DNA from: Paraburkholderia saeva
GTDB taxonomy: Bacteria; Pseudomonadota; Gammaproteobacteria; Burkholderiales; Burkholderiaceae
Length of the DNA stretch: 64,000 nucleotides
Direction of reading: 5' to 3'
NCBI RefSeq assembly: GCF_907164555.1
Contig: NZ_CAJQZC010000016.1
Location: forward strand, 1-64,000
The notes under the pieces were generated by a model. The model saw only the letters and a list, made by a program, of their open reading frames with translations, was not told where the DNA came from and searched no databases. The number at the start of each line of letters is the position of its first letter. Position 1 is the first letter of the stretch. Position numbers and translations under genes: made by a program. Shown piece by piece: positions 44,876 to 53,825 of this stretch.

Positions 44876-45733
44876 ATGTCGATTTTTTCGGGTATCTGGA
44901 TTCCGCTCATCACGCCGTTCGCCGATGGCGCGGTCGATCATGCCGCGTTGCGCGCACTGGTGGGCGGTTACGTGACGGCGGATGTCGCGGGTTTTGTCGC
45001 GCTGGGCACGACGGGCGAGCCCGCCGCGCTCGACGAAACCGAGCAGGCCGCGGTGCTCGCGACCATTCTGGCGGCGGCGGGCGACGTGCCGGTGATAGCG
45101 GGCGTCTCCGGCAACCACGCGGCCACGTTGCGCGAGCGCGTCGTGCAACTCAACGACGCGCCGGTCGCCGGCATGCTGATCAGCGCGCCGTACTACATCC
45201 GGCCTTCGCAGGCGGGCCTCATCGATCACTTCGCGTCGCTGGCGGACATCAGCAGGAAGCCTGTCGTGATCTACGACATTCCGGCCCGTACCGGCGTACA
45301 GATCGAGCTGGAGACGCTCCTGACGCTGGCTGCGCATCCGCGCATCGAAGCCGTGAAGGATTGCGCGGGTTCACTGGACACCACGCTCGCACTGATTCTC
45401 GACGGCCGCCTGCGGGTGCTGGCCGGCGACGACGCCAACCTGTTCGCGACGCTTTGCATGGGCGGCGCGGGTGCGATTGCCGCTTCGGCGCATGTGCGCA
45501 CAGCGCGTTTTGTCGCGCTGTATCGCGCGCTGGCGGCGGGGCGGCTCGACGAAGGGCGTGCGATCTGGCATTCGCTGGTGCCGCTCGTGCGCGCGATGTT
45601 CGACGAGCCGAACCCGGGGCCGGTGAAGTCGGCACTGGCGGCGCAGGGCGTGATCAGAGACGGACTGCGCGCGCCGATGACGCGCGCATCCGACGCGCTG
45701 CAGCAGCGCCTGCGGGAACTGGTTGCCGCATAA
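44876..45733 (+). CDS. Dihydrodipicolinate synthase-family aldolase
   Basis: This 285-residue class I aldolase has the Schiff-base lysine K161 in EAVKDCAGS, catalytic Y133 in VIYDIPARTG and GTTGEPAAL at 44-52, the pyruvate-binding loop. These match DapA (4-hydroxy-tetrahydrodipicolinate synthase). Because Burkholderiaceae have a housekeeping dapA elsewhere and no lysine genes are near, this may be a paralogue acting on another aldol substrate. It is convergent with a lipoprotein gene. Confidence 0.88.
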   Translation: MSIFSGIWIPLITPFADGAVDHAALRALVGGYVTADVAGFVALGTTGEPAALDETEQAAVLATILAAAGDVPVIAGVSGNHAATLRERVVQLNDAPVAGMLISAPYYIRPSQAGLIDHFASLADISRKPVVIYDIPARTGVQIELETLLTLAAHPRIEAVKDCAGSLDTTLALILDGRLRVLAGDDANLFATLCMGGAGAIAASAHVRTARFVALYRALAAGRLDEGRAIWHSLVPLVRAMFDEPNPGPVKSALAAQGVIRDGLRAPMTRASDALQQRLRELVAA

Positions 45734-45741
45734 GCGGGCAG

Positions 45742-46515
45742 CTACATCATGCCGCCGGCGTTCGAACTGCCGGTATTGCCCGTTCCGCCACCCATCGCCG
45801 ATGGCGGCGTCGCGGGCAGCGGCTGCGTGGCGCCCGCCGCCGTGACGAACGACAGTGTGCCGCTCAGGGGCCCGTTGTCATCGATCGCGCCAGCCGCCTG
45901 CAGCGCGTCGAGATCGTGGTCGAGGCCCTCGTTATCTGGCACAAAAGGCGTGGTCAGAAAGTTCGGCACGGACAGCGTCAGCGCAAAGCGCTGCTGAAGA
46001 CTGCTGACGACGGCCGTCTGCGCATTCAGGACGTCGGTCGGGTTGCCGAGCACCTGCTGGAAGCGCGCATTAAGCGCGAATCCGGCGAGGAGCCCCGTCT
46101 CGTTCGTGCCGAGCTGCCCGCTGAGGTAGCCAAGCAGGAGGTCGGTCTCGGGCGTGACGTTGAACGTGCCGCCCGCGAACGCGACGGAATGGAACGTGTG
46201 GTTGCTGGCCGTCGCGGTGATGAGGCAGGGCGGTACCGCGTTCAGTGTGACGCTGAACTGGCCGTTGGCGTCAGCGTTCGCGCTCGCCGCGCCCTGCACG
46301 CACGCGAGGCTCACCATGGCGGTCGCCAGCGGCTTGCCACTCGCGGCTGTGCCTGACACCGTCATGCTCGTGGGCGTCGCCGCGGACCCGGCGGACGAGC
46401 CGACGCCGATGCTGGCGTTGCTGCCGCCGCCACCGCAGGCGGCGAGTGTCGCGAGCAGGGCCGCGCACGATGAGGCCAGCGCGGGGCGGGAAAAATGCGC
46501 AACGGAAATGTTCAT
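45742..46515 (-). CDS. Secreted Gly-rich lipoprotein with a carboxypeptidase-regulatory-like domain
   Basis: This 257-residue protein has a lipobox LATLAAC followed by GGGGSN. Residues about 48-125 (MTVSGTAASGKPLATAMVSL, NGQFSVTLNAV) resemble a beta-sandwich regulatory-like repeat, and a helical C-terminal part and a Gly-rich tail follow. It is probably a surface lipoprotein of unknown role; similar proteins are common in Burkholderia. Confidence 0.7.
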   Translation of the reverse strand: MNISVAHFSRPALASSCAALLATLAACGGGGSNASIGVGSSAGSAATPTSMTVSGTAASGKPLATAMVSLACVQGAASANADANGQFSVTLNAVPPCLITATASNHTFHSVAFAGGTFNVTPETDLLLGYLSGQLGTNETGLLAGFALNARFQQVLGNPTDVLNAQTAVVSSLQQRFALTLSVPNFLTTPFVPDNEGLDHDLDALQAAGAIDDNGPLSGTLSFVTAAGATQPLPATPPSAMGGGTGNTGSSNAGGMM

Positions 46516-46639
46516 GTGAGCCTGCCACCGGTCGGAAAGACGAACGCATCCGCGCGAAGGCAGCGTTGCTGCCCGCGCGTGATGGGCTATCCGGTGTAAA
46601 CGACGGGCGCGGCGGCCGTATTCCGCATGCGCGCGATTT

Positions 46640-47071
46640 CTATGCTTCGCGTGCGAGCGCCGGACCCGACGATTCGTGCGCGGGTTTCGCGAGCGCGAAA
46701 CCTTCGTCGATCCATCCGGTGAGACCGCCGATCATCACTTTCACCGGCCGTCCGAGTTGCGCGAGGCGGATCGCGCCGCGCGTCGCACCATTGCAATGCG
46801 GCCCCGCGCAATACGTGACGAAGAGCGTTTCGGGTGGCCACGCAGCGAGCTTCGAAGCGATGAGCTTGCCGTGCGGCAGGTTGATTGCGCCAGGTACGTG
46901 GCCGGCGGCGTAAAGCGCCGGGCTTCGCACGTCGAGCAGCACGAAGTCGGCGGTTTGCGTCGACAGTGCATCGTGGACGTCCCAGCAATCGGTTTCGAAC
47001 TGCAGGCTCGATTCGAAGTGTGAGAGCGCTTCGGGGCTTCTGGCGGCGGGAACGGCGGTGACGTGGGACAT
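46640..47071 (-). CDS. Rhodanese-like protein
   Basis: This 143-residue single rhodanese domain has LLDVRSPALYAAGHVPGAIN and the active loop YCAGPHCNGATRG with catalytic C88. It moves sulfane sulfur or acts in redox sensing. The ATG at 47071 gives the usual domain start. It is divergent from ohrR, and the operator-like ATCGCATCCGAT at 47225 lies between them, so it may belong to the peroxide response. Confidence 0.85.
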   Translation of the reverse strand: MSHVTAVPAARSPEALSHFESSLQFETDCWDVHDALSTQTADFVLLDVRSPALYAAGHVPGAINLPHGKLIASKLAAWPPETLFVTYCAGPHCNGATRGAIRLAQLGRPVKVMIGGLTGWIDEGFALAKPAHESSGPALAREA

Positions 47072-47224
47072 GACTGGCTTCCGGTAAAAGTGTTGTGGCG
47101 CGGGTGAATGCATTATCGGCGCAGGACGTGCGTCGTATAAGTGGCGTAATCGACAATCTTCGGTAACATCACGCCACGCAGGATCGCCGCAGGCCGTTGC
47201 TGGATATCCAGCACTTCCGAGAAG

Positions 47225-47236
47225 ATCGCATCCGAT
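47225..47236. promoter_or_regulatory. OhrR-type operator before ohrR
   Basis: ATCGCATCCGAT, followed by ATATATAA, lies 50 bases before the ohrR start. It matches the ATCGNNNNCGAT boxes upstream of ohr, supporting autoregulation. Confidence 0.6.
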
Positions 47237-47286
47237 ATATAATTGACTTCAAGTTGACCCATCCGGGTCTTGCCATCGAGGTGCAC

Positions 47287-47748
47287 ATGAAATCCACCGA
47301 AAAGACAGCTGCTGCGGAGGTCAAGCTTTCCGACTTCCTGTGCTTCGCGGTCTATTCCGCGAATCTCGCGTTCGGCAAGGCGTACAAGCCGATTCTCGAG
47401 GAGCTTGGGCTCACGTACACGCAATACATCACGATCATTGCGCTGTGGGAGGAAGACAATCAGACCGTCGGCAGTCTCGGCGAGAAGCTGTTTCTCGAAT
47501 CCAACACGCTCACGCCGATTCTGAAGAAACTCGAAGTGATGGGTTATCTGAAGCGGCAGCGCGATCCCGAAGACGAACGCCAGGTGCGCGTGAGCCTGAC
47601 GAAAAATGGCCGGCGGCTGCGCGAAAGAGGACTGAACATGGACCTCGTCGAGGCCACTGGCCTGGCACCTGGCGAGTTTGCGAAAGTGCAGAAGGCGATC
47701 GTCACGCTGCGCAACAATCTTGTCGAGTCCGTGCAAAACGAAGAGTGA
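47287..47748 (+). CDS. ohrR: Organic hydroperoxide-responsive MarR repressor
   Basis: This 153-residue MarR-family regulator has the redox-sensing cysteine C19 in LSDFLCFAVYSANLAFGK, followed by YKPILEELGLTYTQYI, the hallmark of OhrR. The winged helix has LGEKLFLESNTLTPILKKLE and RDPEDERQVRVSLT. Oxidation of the N-terminal cysteine releases DNA and induces ohr. I chose the ATG at 47287 to give the normal N-terminus; the longer frame runs through the operator. Confidence 0.9.
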   Translation: MKSTEKTAAAEVKLSDFLCFAVYSANLAFGKAYKPILEELGLTYTQYITIIALWEEDNQTVGSLGEKLFLESNTLTPILKKLEVMGYLKRQRDPEDERQVRVSLTKNGRRLRERGLNMDLVEATGLAPGEFAKVQKAIVTLRNNLVESVQNEE

Positions 47749-47800
47749 GCGCTGGCCGCTCAGGTTGACGCAATTTCCTCCGCTCGTCTTTGCATTGTCA

Positions 47801-47835
47801 CGCGCCGCGCTTCGAATACGCGGCGCGTTTTTATT
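47801..47835 (+). terminator. Terminator after ohrR
   Basis: A 9-bp stem of CGCGCCGCG (47801-47809) with CGCGGCGCG (47819-47827) is followed by TTTTTATT. Confidence 0.88.
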
Positions 47836-48255
47836 TGTGCGCGCAGTGTTGGGAGGCATTTTTGTGGGTGCGAGTCCCGCTGCCAGTCGATCACAACGAG
47901 CGAAGCGCAACTGCGTGAGGGGGACCGATCGTGGGGAAGAAGCGTGGAGCGGAACTGCGAGCCGATGAACAAAAACCGGATAGAAGGCATTGTCGACCAG
48001 GGCGGGCGTCACGCGCGGTGAAGCTGCGCATGCAGCCGTAAGCGACGAAGGCAGCGGTTCGCGACGTAAATCCGGGGAGACAGGGTCAGCGCTGCCGGAG
48101 GCGGCGCTGACGAGAGAGAACCTGGAACAGGCGTTCATTGCGTGGCAGGCGTTCTGATCGCGATCGATGGGCCGGGCGCCTGTCTTCAACGTAAATCGAT
48201 AGCGATAAAATCGCATGCGATATACATGGGGCGGCAGAACCGGCTAATCGCGCTT
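47836..48255. other. Intergenic region with orphan operator pair
   Basis: No gene is supported in these 420 bases. The only clear signal is the pair of 12-bp palindromic boxes at 48195-48221, described separately. Confidence 0.4.
48195..48221. promoter_or_regulatory. Orphan OhrR-type operator pair
   Basis: ATCGATAGCGAT (48195-48206) and ATCGCATGCGAT (48210-48221) are separated by three bases, the same arrangement as in the ohr promoter at 49564-49590. No gene starts close by on either strand, so the pair may mark a lost gene or an unannotated RNA. Confidence 0.55.
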
Positions 48256-48585
48256 TTAGTGGCCGAAGTAGATCGAGGCCTGGGCGGTGCGTACTGCGGT
48301 TCGGCTGGCCGTTTCTGATGTGCCGTTTTCGATGCCGCCATAACCTGACGTTGCGGCATTATTCGCCGCCGGATTGACGGCCTGGATCCTGGCGAGGGCG
48401 GTCTGGATGTCGTCCGGATAGTACGGATCGCGGCCGTGCGACGGGCTGTATCCGGCCTTTTCGAGTGGCACCAGTTCCGCGCGAACCTGTGCGCGCGTGA
48501 GGCCCGTATCCGGTTGCTGCGCGTAACCGACGACAGGCGCTGAAAGAATGAATGTAGCAGCAAGGGCGCCTGGTTTGATCTTCAT
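48256..48585 (-). CDS. Small exported DUF4148-like protein
   Basis: This 109-residue protein from the ATG at 48585 has a signal peptide (KIKPGALAATFILSAPVVGYA). The mature part contains GLTRAQVRAELVPLEKAGYS and GRDPYYPDDIQTALARIQA, the pattern of the short DUF4148 family abundant in Burkholderia. Function unknown. It is followed upstream by a second small exported protein. Confidence 0.75.
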   Translation of the reverse strand: MKIKPGALAATFILSAPVVGYAQQPDTGLTRAQVRAELVPLEKAGYSPSHGRDPYYPDDIQTALARIQAVNPAANNAATSGYGGIENGTSETASRTAVRTAQASIYFGH

Positions 48586-48689
48586 AAAAATGAACTCCGA
48601 AATTAATAAATTCATCGATCAGGTCAGTGAGTTCGGCCTGCTATATCGCGTCAACGGCTGAACGGCTCGATAAACGAGCGCGTACTGGC

Positions 48690-48959
48690 TCAGTGGCGTT
48701 CGTAGAGGCCGTTCTGCTGCGTGGCGACGCCATGGCGCGCCGATTCCGACTGCCCCGCGATGGCGCCGCCGTACGAATCCGCAGTGGTGGCGTCGTTGCG
48801 GTCGGCGGCAACGGTTTGCGCGCGCTGACCGCGTTGTGACGCGGGCGCGCCGATCGACGGCTTGTAGAAGGGAGCGGGACCGTAGCCGCTGGCAAACGCA
48901 GGCGCTGCGATGGATGCGGAAAGTGCGGCGAATACAGCAACGATGAGTCGGGTTTTCAT
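48690..48959 (-). CDS. Small exported protein
   Basis: This 89-residue protein from the ATG at 48959 has a signal peptide ending PAFA and a mature region GYGPAPFYKPSIGAPASQRG...SYGGAIAGQSES. It resembles the DUF4148-type stress-associated secreted proteins seen next to ohr in Burkholderia, but no catalytic features are seen. It lies between the DUF4148-like gene and ohr, on the same strand. Confidence 0.65.
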   Translation of the reverse strand: MKTRLIVAVFAALSASIAAPAFASGYGPAPFYKPSIGAPASQRGQRAQTVAADRNDATTADSYGGAIAGQSESARHGVATQQNGLYERH

Positions 48960-49048
48960 GATGGATTTCTTCGTTAAAGGTGGGTGAATAGCATGAGGCG
49001 CGAGCGTTGCCCGAGCGCCTCCGTATGTTGTTTTAGTTACTGACCGGA

Positions 49049-49468
49049 TTAAACCAGGGTAATGACGACGTCGATATTGCCGTGCGTGGCTTTGGAATAC
49101 GGGCACGTCTGATGCGCTGCGTCCACGATCGCCTGGGCGAGCTCACGCGGCACACCTGGCACGCTGACGTTCAGTCGCGCCTGGAGAAAGTAGCCGTCGC
49201 CTTCCGTGCCCAGATCCACTTCCGCGTCGACAGCGAGATCTTCCGGAAGCTTGACGCCCAGTCTGGGCGCCGCGAGCCCCATTGCGCCGATGAAACATGC
49301 CGACCAGCCTGCCGCGAACAGCTGCTCCGGATTCGTGCCGTCGCCGGCAGTGCCGGGCGACGACAGCTTGATGTCCAGACGGCCGTCCGAACTGCGGGAC
49401 GTGCCGTTGCGGCCCCCCGAAGAAGTGTGAGTCTTGCCGGTGTACAGAACTTTTTCAATCGTGGTCAT
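49049..49468 (-). CDS. ohr: Organic hydroperoxide resistance peroxidase
   Basis: This 139-residue OsmC/Ohr-family thiol peroxidase reduces organic hydroperoxides using C58 (GWSACFIGAM) and C122 (HQTCPYSKATHG). The typical Ohr start KVLYTGKTHTSSGGRNG is present. It is controlled by OhrR through the paired palindromic boxes upstream. I chose the ATG at 49468, which follows AAGGATCCC. Confidence 0.93.
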   Translation of the reverse strand: MTTIEKVLYTGKTHTSSGGRNGTSRSSDGRLDIKLSSPGTAGDGTNPEQLFAAGWSACFIGAMGLAAPRLGVKLPEDLAVDAEVDLGTEGDGYFLQARLNVSVPGVPRELAQAIVDAAHQTCPYSKATHGNIDVVITLV

Positions 49469-49506
49469 GATGGGATCCTTGACGGATAAACGACTATCCG
49501 ATGTAA

Positions 49507-49590
49507 ATCGCATGCGATGTAATCGCGTGGTGTGAATATTCGATGACTCACTCCGTGTTATAAATCGTAGGCGATCAAATCGTGTACGAT
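49507..49590. promoter_or_regulatory. OhrR operators in the ohr promoter
   Basis: Three 12-bp boxes of the form ATCGNNNNCGAT occur: ATCGCATGCGAT at 49507-49518, ATCGTAGGCGAT at 49564-49575 and ATCGTGTACGAT at 49579-49590. The last two are spaced by three bases and lie at the upstream edge of the region, next to TATAAA-rich sequence. Confidence 0.7.
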
Positions 49591-49691
49591 ATAAAAACGG
49601 AAAATTGATTGCCTGATTTTCAATGCTTCATACCTGCGAAGGAGACCGGGTTCATCGTTCACGTCTTCAGGCTTCGCAGGTGCACGCGTAG

Positions 49692-50246
49692 TTACTGTTC
49701 AGAACGCGCCAGTTGCTCGCGAATGGCTGCTTCGGTCTTCGCGTAATCGCCTTCGCCGAAGTGGCTGTAGACGATTCGCCCCTGCTTGTCGATCAGGTAG
49801 GCCGCGGGCCAGTATTGATTGCCATACGCGTTCCATGTCGCATAGCTGTTGTCCTGCGCGACCGGATAGTGCAACCCGTACTTCTGGATTGCCGCGCTGA
49901 CCTTTTCCGTCTTGCGTTCGTATGGGTACTCTGGCGTGTGCACGCCCACCACCACGAGGCCCTGATCCTTGTACTTCGTGTACCAGTCCTCGACATGCGG
50001 CAATGTATTGATGCAGTTGATGCACGAGTAGGTCCAGAAATCAACGAGGACCACTTTTCCCCGCAACTGCTGCATGGTCAGCGGCTTGCTGTTGAGCCAG
50101 TTTTCGATGCCGGCAAACTCCGGCGCTGCGCTGCTCGTGCTGACCGGAAGTGCGCTGGCGGCGCCGCTTTGGGCACTCATCACACCGGCTGCCACAATCG
50201 CGGCGACGGCGGCTGCGGCCGCCACGGTCTTGAGTCGGTTAAGCAT
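49692..50246 (-). CDS. Periplasmic thioredoxin-like protein
   Basis: This 184-residue protein has an N-terminal membrane/signal helix (AAAAAVAAIVAAGVMSA) and a TlpA/AhpC-like thioredoxin domain. The redox site is YSCINCINTLP (C75, C78), in the style of the C-terminal domain of DipZ-like proteins; WPAAYLIDKQGRIVYSHFGE is the cis-Pro region. It may maintain thiols in the periplasm, fitting its place near ohr. The ATG at 50246 was chosen because the longer frame gives no signal sequence. Confidence 0.82.
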   Translation of the reverse strand: MLNRLKTVAAAAAVAAIVAAGVMSAQSGAASALPVSTSSAAPEFAGIENWLNSKPLTMQQLRGKVVLVDFWTYSCINCINTLPHVEDWYTKYKDQGLVVVGVHTPEYPYERKTEKVSAAIQKYGLHYPVAQDNSYATWNAYGNQYWPAAYLIDKQGRIVYSHFGEGDYAKTEAAIREQLARSEQ

Positions 50247-50582
50247 GGCTATGTCCTTCGATCTGGTGAGATACATCCGGATGGGATGGTGCAATGAGAA
50301 CGCGCCCACGTATCTGCTCTGTGTCGGTTGCGGGGGATATGTGCGGCCTTTTGTGTCGGAGCGCGGACCAGATACATTGCGATACAAAAGCGTCGTGCAG
50401 CCTGCGCTTCGAGGTCATGCGGATATTCGCCTGCTTACACCGCGTTAAAAGTGAATTGCGGCGCACACTACGCAAGGTCGGATAGTTCGCACATATAGTC
50501 AGCCCAGAGGCGCGTTTTGGAACGGCGGCACAAGCCGCCAGTCGCTGCAGCGCGCAACCGGTACATGAAAAGGGAAGAAGAT
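50247..50582. other. Intergenic region, thioredoxin / DsbA remnant
   Basis: These 336 bases hold the divergent promoters. No additional gene, hairpin or repeat is recognised. Confidence 0.4.
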
Positions 50583-50978
50583 ATGAAGCTGATTTTTGTG
50601 GGTGATCCGATGTGCTCGTGGTGCTACGGCTTTGGCAAGGAAATGGCCGCAGTCGTGGAGAGCATGCCAGGGCTCGAAGTGCAGATCGTGGTGGGCGGTA
50701 TGGGAGCAGGATCGACGCAGGTGCTGGACGACGCGGGCAAGCGGTTCCGGCTCAAGCACAGGGCTCGCGTCGAGGAGGTGAGCGGGGCGGAATTCAACCG
50801 CGATGCGCTGATAGCGCGCGAGAACTTCGTCTACGACACCGAACCTGTGTGTCGCGCCGTGGTGGCCGCGCGGATCGTTGCTCCCGCCTGCGACCCGCTG
50901 AAAGTGTTTCGCGCGATGCAGCGTGTGTTCTATGTCGATGGGCTCGACACGATCGATGGCAAGGTGCTCTCGCGGGGG
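50583..50978 (+). pseudogene. DsbA-family thiol oxidoreductase, truncated
   Basis: The start is intact: KLIFVGDPMCSWCYGFG with the CSWC active site (C11, C14), then RENFVYDTEPVCRAVVAARI and FYVDGLDTIDGKVL. Homologues run for about 210 residues, but here family similarity ends at about residue 130. The frame then crosses into the antisense of a transporter gene, so the last part of the thioredoxin fold is missing. Confidence 0.75.
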
Positions 50979-51112
50979 AAGATCCAGTTCAGAACGAGCC
51001 GGCTGATCAGGATGCTGTCCGGGTGGTTGAGTTTGCCGCGCTTCCCTGCCAGAAATCCGGGAATGATGACAAAGGCGACGGGCACGATAGGCGCTGCGAT
51101 ACGTTCGAGCAT
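50979..51112 (-). pseudogene. AEC-family transporter N-terminal fragment
   Basis: The minus strand encodes LERIAAPIVPVAFVIIPGFL and GKLNHPDSILISRLVLNW, the beginning of an auxin-efflux-carrier-type transporter, then ends at the DsbA junction. Only about 45 of 310 residues remain. Confidence 0.65.
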
Positions 51113-51229
51113 GATGTGATGTTTCCTGGAATTATCGTGTGTGCCCGATCACTGTTGCGTCCGGCACCTTGTCCGTGATTGCCATGCAGCGCTTCGCAGC
51201 TGCCCGGGACTTTCAAGTATGCATCACAC

Positions 51230-51913
51230 TCATGCGACCCGGTATTCGCGGACGACTTCGTGGTTCGGTTCAAGGCCGAGCCCCACGCCTTGAGGAACGG
51301 CAATGGCGCCGTCGTGCAGAACGATGGCGTCGCCATACGGTTGCGCTTCGAGATCGAAATAACGCCATTCGACGAGTGCACCAGGCCCGCCCAGTGCCGC
51401 GCTTGCGTGCACGCTGGCAAGGTGACCCGGACCGTCGTAGAAGGTGTGGACCATCACCGTGACGTTGTTGGTATTCGCCATCGCGAACACTTTCTTCGGT
51501 TCGGTCAGGCCGCCCATTTTTGCGGGGCTTGGCTGGATAAAGTCGACGGCGTCTGCTTCAGGCAGATGTTGAAAGTCCATGAATGTCGACGCGTTTTCGC
51601 CGGCGGCGACCGGAATGCCGCCGTCGCGACGGACCTGCGCGAGGCCCGAATAGCTTTCGGGCGGCCAGACCGGTTCCCCGATCCATCGCAGATTGAAAGG
51701 GCGCAGCCTTTCTGTCATGCCGAGCGCTTCGCACACGGACCAGGGGCAATTGACGTCCAGTGTTATTTCGACGTCGTCACCTGCGGCTTCGCGGGCAGCG
51801 CGCACGCAGTCAAGCTCGATCTCGTGCAGCTTGAGATGACGATAGCCATCGGCCACGGCACGCTTGACGTTTTCAGTGACAGGTTCGACAACGACCTTTT
51901 GTGACGTGCTCAT
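51230..51913 (-). pseudogene. Mandelate racemase/muconate-lactonising enzyme lacking its capping domain
   Basis: The 227-residue frame has the barrel half of an enolase-superfamily enzyme: HLKLHEIE (the KxK base), LDVNCPW (metal Asp), IGEPVWPPE (metal Glu) and AAGENAS (metal Glu). The N-terminal capping domain of about 130 residues that shapes the active site is absent. The start MSTSQKVVV, with a good TGGAGATTGACT ribosome site, appears to come from a different gene joined to the barrel. It may be translated but is unlikely to be a normal enzyme. Confidence 0.7.
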
Positions 51914-52185
51914 AGTCAATCTCCAGATAAGGTAATTCGGTGATTCGGCTGGCTTGCCGGTTTCGCCGGCGGTGCCGATGAAGAGCAATCTAGGCGCATT
52001 CACCCGAAGTTCGAACACCTGCGGCGAACAAACAGTTATGCGTGGCAGGAACAAATCGGTCGCCCCGAGCGTTTTCACACGTCTTTTCGCACGGGCGCCG
52101 GAAGGTCCATGCGCGTTGCGGCCGGGGCGACGCGGTGCGGCGCCAGACAGGTGGCGCAACTACAGATCTCCGGTAACATTGCGCC

Positions 52186-53154
52186 ATGGAAGATCATCTT
52201 GTCGTCGCGCTCGTTTACGACCGCCTCTGCACCTTCGAATTCGGCTGTGTGACCGAGCTGTTCGCGCTGGACCGTCCGGAGCTCGACGTCGCCTGGTATC
52301 GCTTTGCGGTGTGCGCGGGCGAGTCCGGGCCAATCCGTGCGGCGGGCGGCATCACCGTGGCGGCGCCATACTCGCTGCGCATGCTGGAGCGTGCCGACAC
52401 GATCGTGATACCAGGCTGGCGCGATGCCGACGAAATTCCGCCCGAGCCGCTGCTGAAGAAAATCCGCGCGGCTTACCGGCGCGGCGCGCGGCTGTGCTCC
52501 ATCTGCTCAGGCGTATTCGTGCTCGCCGCCGCGGGCGTGCTCGACGGCAAGACAGTCACGACCCACTGGCGCTACGCGGAGCGTCTGCAGCGCCGCTATC
52601 CGCAACTGAGAGTCAAGCCTGATGCGCTCTATGTCGACGAAGGGCAGATCGTGACGTCGGCGGGTTCGGCGGCGGGTCTCGACATGCTGCTGCATCTCGT
52701 GCGCCAGGATCACGGTGGCGCGATCGCGAACCGCGTGGCGCAGCGGCTTGTTGTGCCGCCGCATCGCGAGGGCGGGCAGGCGCAGTTCGTACCGCGCCCG
52801 ATGCCGCAGGATGACGGTGGGCGTCTAGCGAAACTGATGGACTGGGTGCGCGCAAATCCCGCGCAGCCTCACACGCTGGCGTCGCTGGCCGGGCACGCGG
52901 CGATGAGCACGCGCACGCTGCAGCGCCAGTTTCGCGACGCGACAGGAATGGCGCCCTGGGCGTGGCTTGTGCGCGAGCGCGTCGCGATTGCCCGGGATCT
53001 GCTGGAGCAGCAGGCGCACCTGCCGGTTGCGCGCGTCGCGGAACTGGCGGGCTTCGGCTCCGAGGAATCGATGCGACGGCATTTTCGCCGGATCGCACTG
53101 ACGAGCCCGGTGGCGTACCGCCGGAAATTTTCGGGCGAACCGGCTTCGCCGTGA
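52186..53154 (+). CDS. ftrA: FtrA-type transcriptional regulator
   Basis: This 322-residue regulator has an N-terminal DJ-1/PfpI domain (ARLCSICSGVFVLAAAGVLDG, KTVTTHWRYAERL) and a C-terminal AraC domain (LAGHAAMSTRTLQRQFRDAT, VARVAELAGFGSEESMRRHF). This architecture is FtrA/GlxA. FtrA genes often sit with rhodanese genes; one occurs here at 46640 but not adjacent. The target is unknown. Confidence 0.88.
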   Translation: MEDHLVVALVYDRLCTFEFGCVTELFALDRPELDVAWYRFAVCAGESGPIRAAGGITVAAPYSLRMLERADTIVIPGWRDADEIPPEPLLKKIRAAYRRGARLCSICSGVFVLAAAGVLDGKTVTTHWRYAERLQRRYPQLRVKPDALYVDEGQIVTSAGSAAGLDMLLHLVRQDHGGAIANRVAQRLVVPPHREGGQAQFVPRPMPQDDGGRLAKLMDWVRANPAQPHTLASLAGHAAMSTRTLQRQFRDATGMAPWAWLVRERVAIARDLLEQQAHLPVARVAELAGFGSEESMRRHFRRIALTSPVAYRRKFSGEPASP

Positions 53155-53250
53155 GCTGCGGCTTCGACCTGCGTGTCGCGCCGATGCAGGACGGCGCACA
53201 GTGCAGGGCATGCCATCCAGAACAACAGTTGCACGACCTGAGAACCTTAT

Positions 53251-53745
53251 ATGCTGCCTGCTTCCAGTCTCATAGAAGTGATCCTGCGCATGACGCTGGC
53301 GGTGGTGGTCGGCGGCATCATCGGCATCGACCGTAATCTGCGCGGCAAGCCGACCGGTATCAAGACGCTCGGCCTCGTCGCACTCGGCTCGTGTCTCGTG
53401 ACGATGGCGAGCATGGGCTTCGTCGTGAACGGCATTGCCGCCGACGTGAACGCGGCACGCGTGATCCAGGGCATCGTTACCGGTATCGGTTTCCTGGGCG
53501 CGGGCGTGATCGTGCAAAACCCGGCCCGCGAGAAGATACGCGGGCTGACCACCGCAGCGTCGATCTGGGTGACGGCGGCGCTTGGCATCGTCTGCGGCAC
53601 GGGCGCGTGGTCGGTCGCGCTGGCTGCGCTCGTGCTGCTGTTTGCGTTGCTGTTCATCGGTCGCATTGTCGAGAAGCCCCTGCATCGCTTCTGGATGCAA
53701 AAGCCTGAACACGAGCGCGACGAAATCGCCGCAAGCGACGACTGA
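53251..53745 (+). CDS. MgtC/SapB-family membrane protein
   Basis: This 164-residue protein with about four membrane helices has the family signature GGIIGIDRNLRGKPTGIKT followed by LVALGSCLVTM, GIGFLGAGVIV and GLTTAASIWVTAALGIV. MgtC proteins modulate ATP synthase and help growth at low magnesium or within host cells. It lacks the C-terminal ACT-like domain of Salmonella MgtC, as most environmental members do. Confidence 0.88.
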   Translation: MLPASSLIEVILRMTLAVVVGGIIGIDRNLRGKPTGIKTLGLVALGSCLVTMASMGFVVNGIAADVNAARVIQGIVTGIGFLGAGVIVQNPAREKIRGLTTAASIWVTAALGIVCGTGAWSVALAALVLLFALLFIGRIVEKPLHRFWMQKPEHERDEIAASDD

Positions 53746-53825
53746 CCGATACGTAGCCTCTGGCGCCGCGTAGCAGTCAGGATCGTGCAATTTCAAAGGT
53801 TACCCGAACGCCTTGCGCCCGAAGA

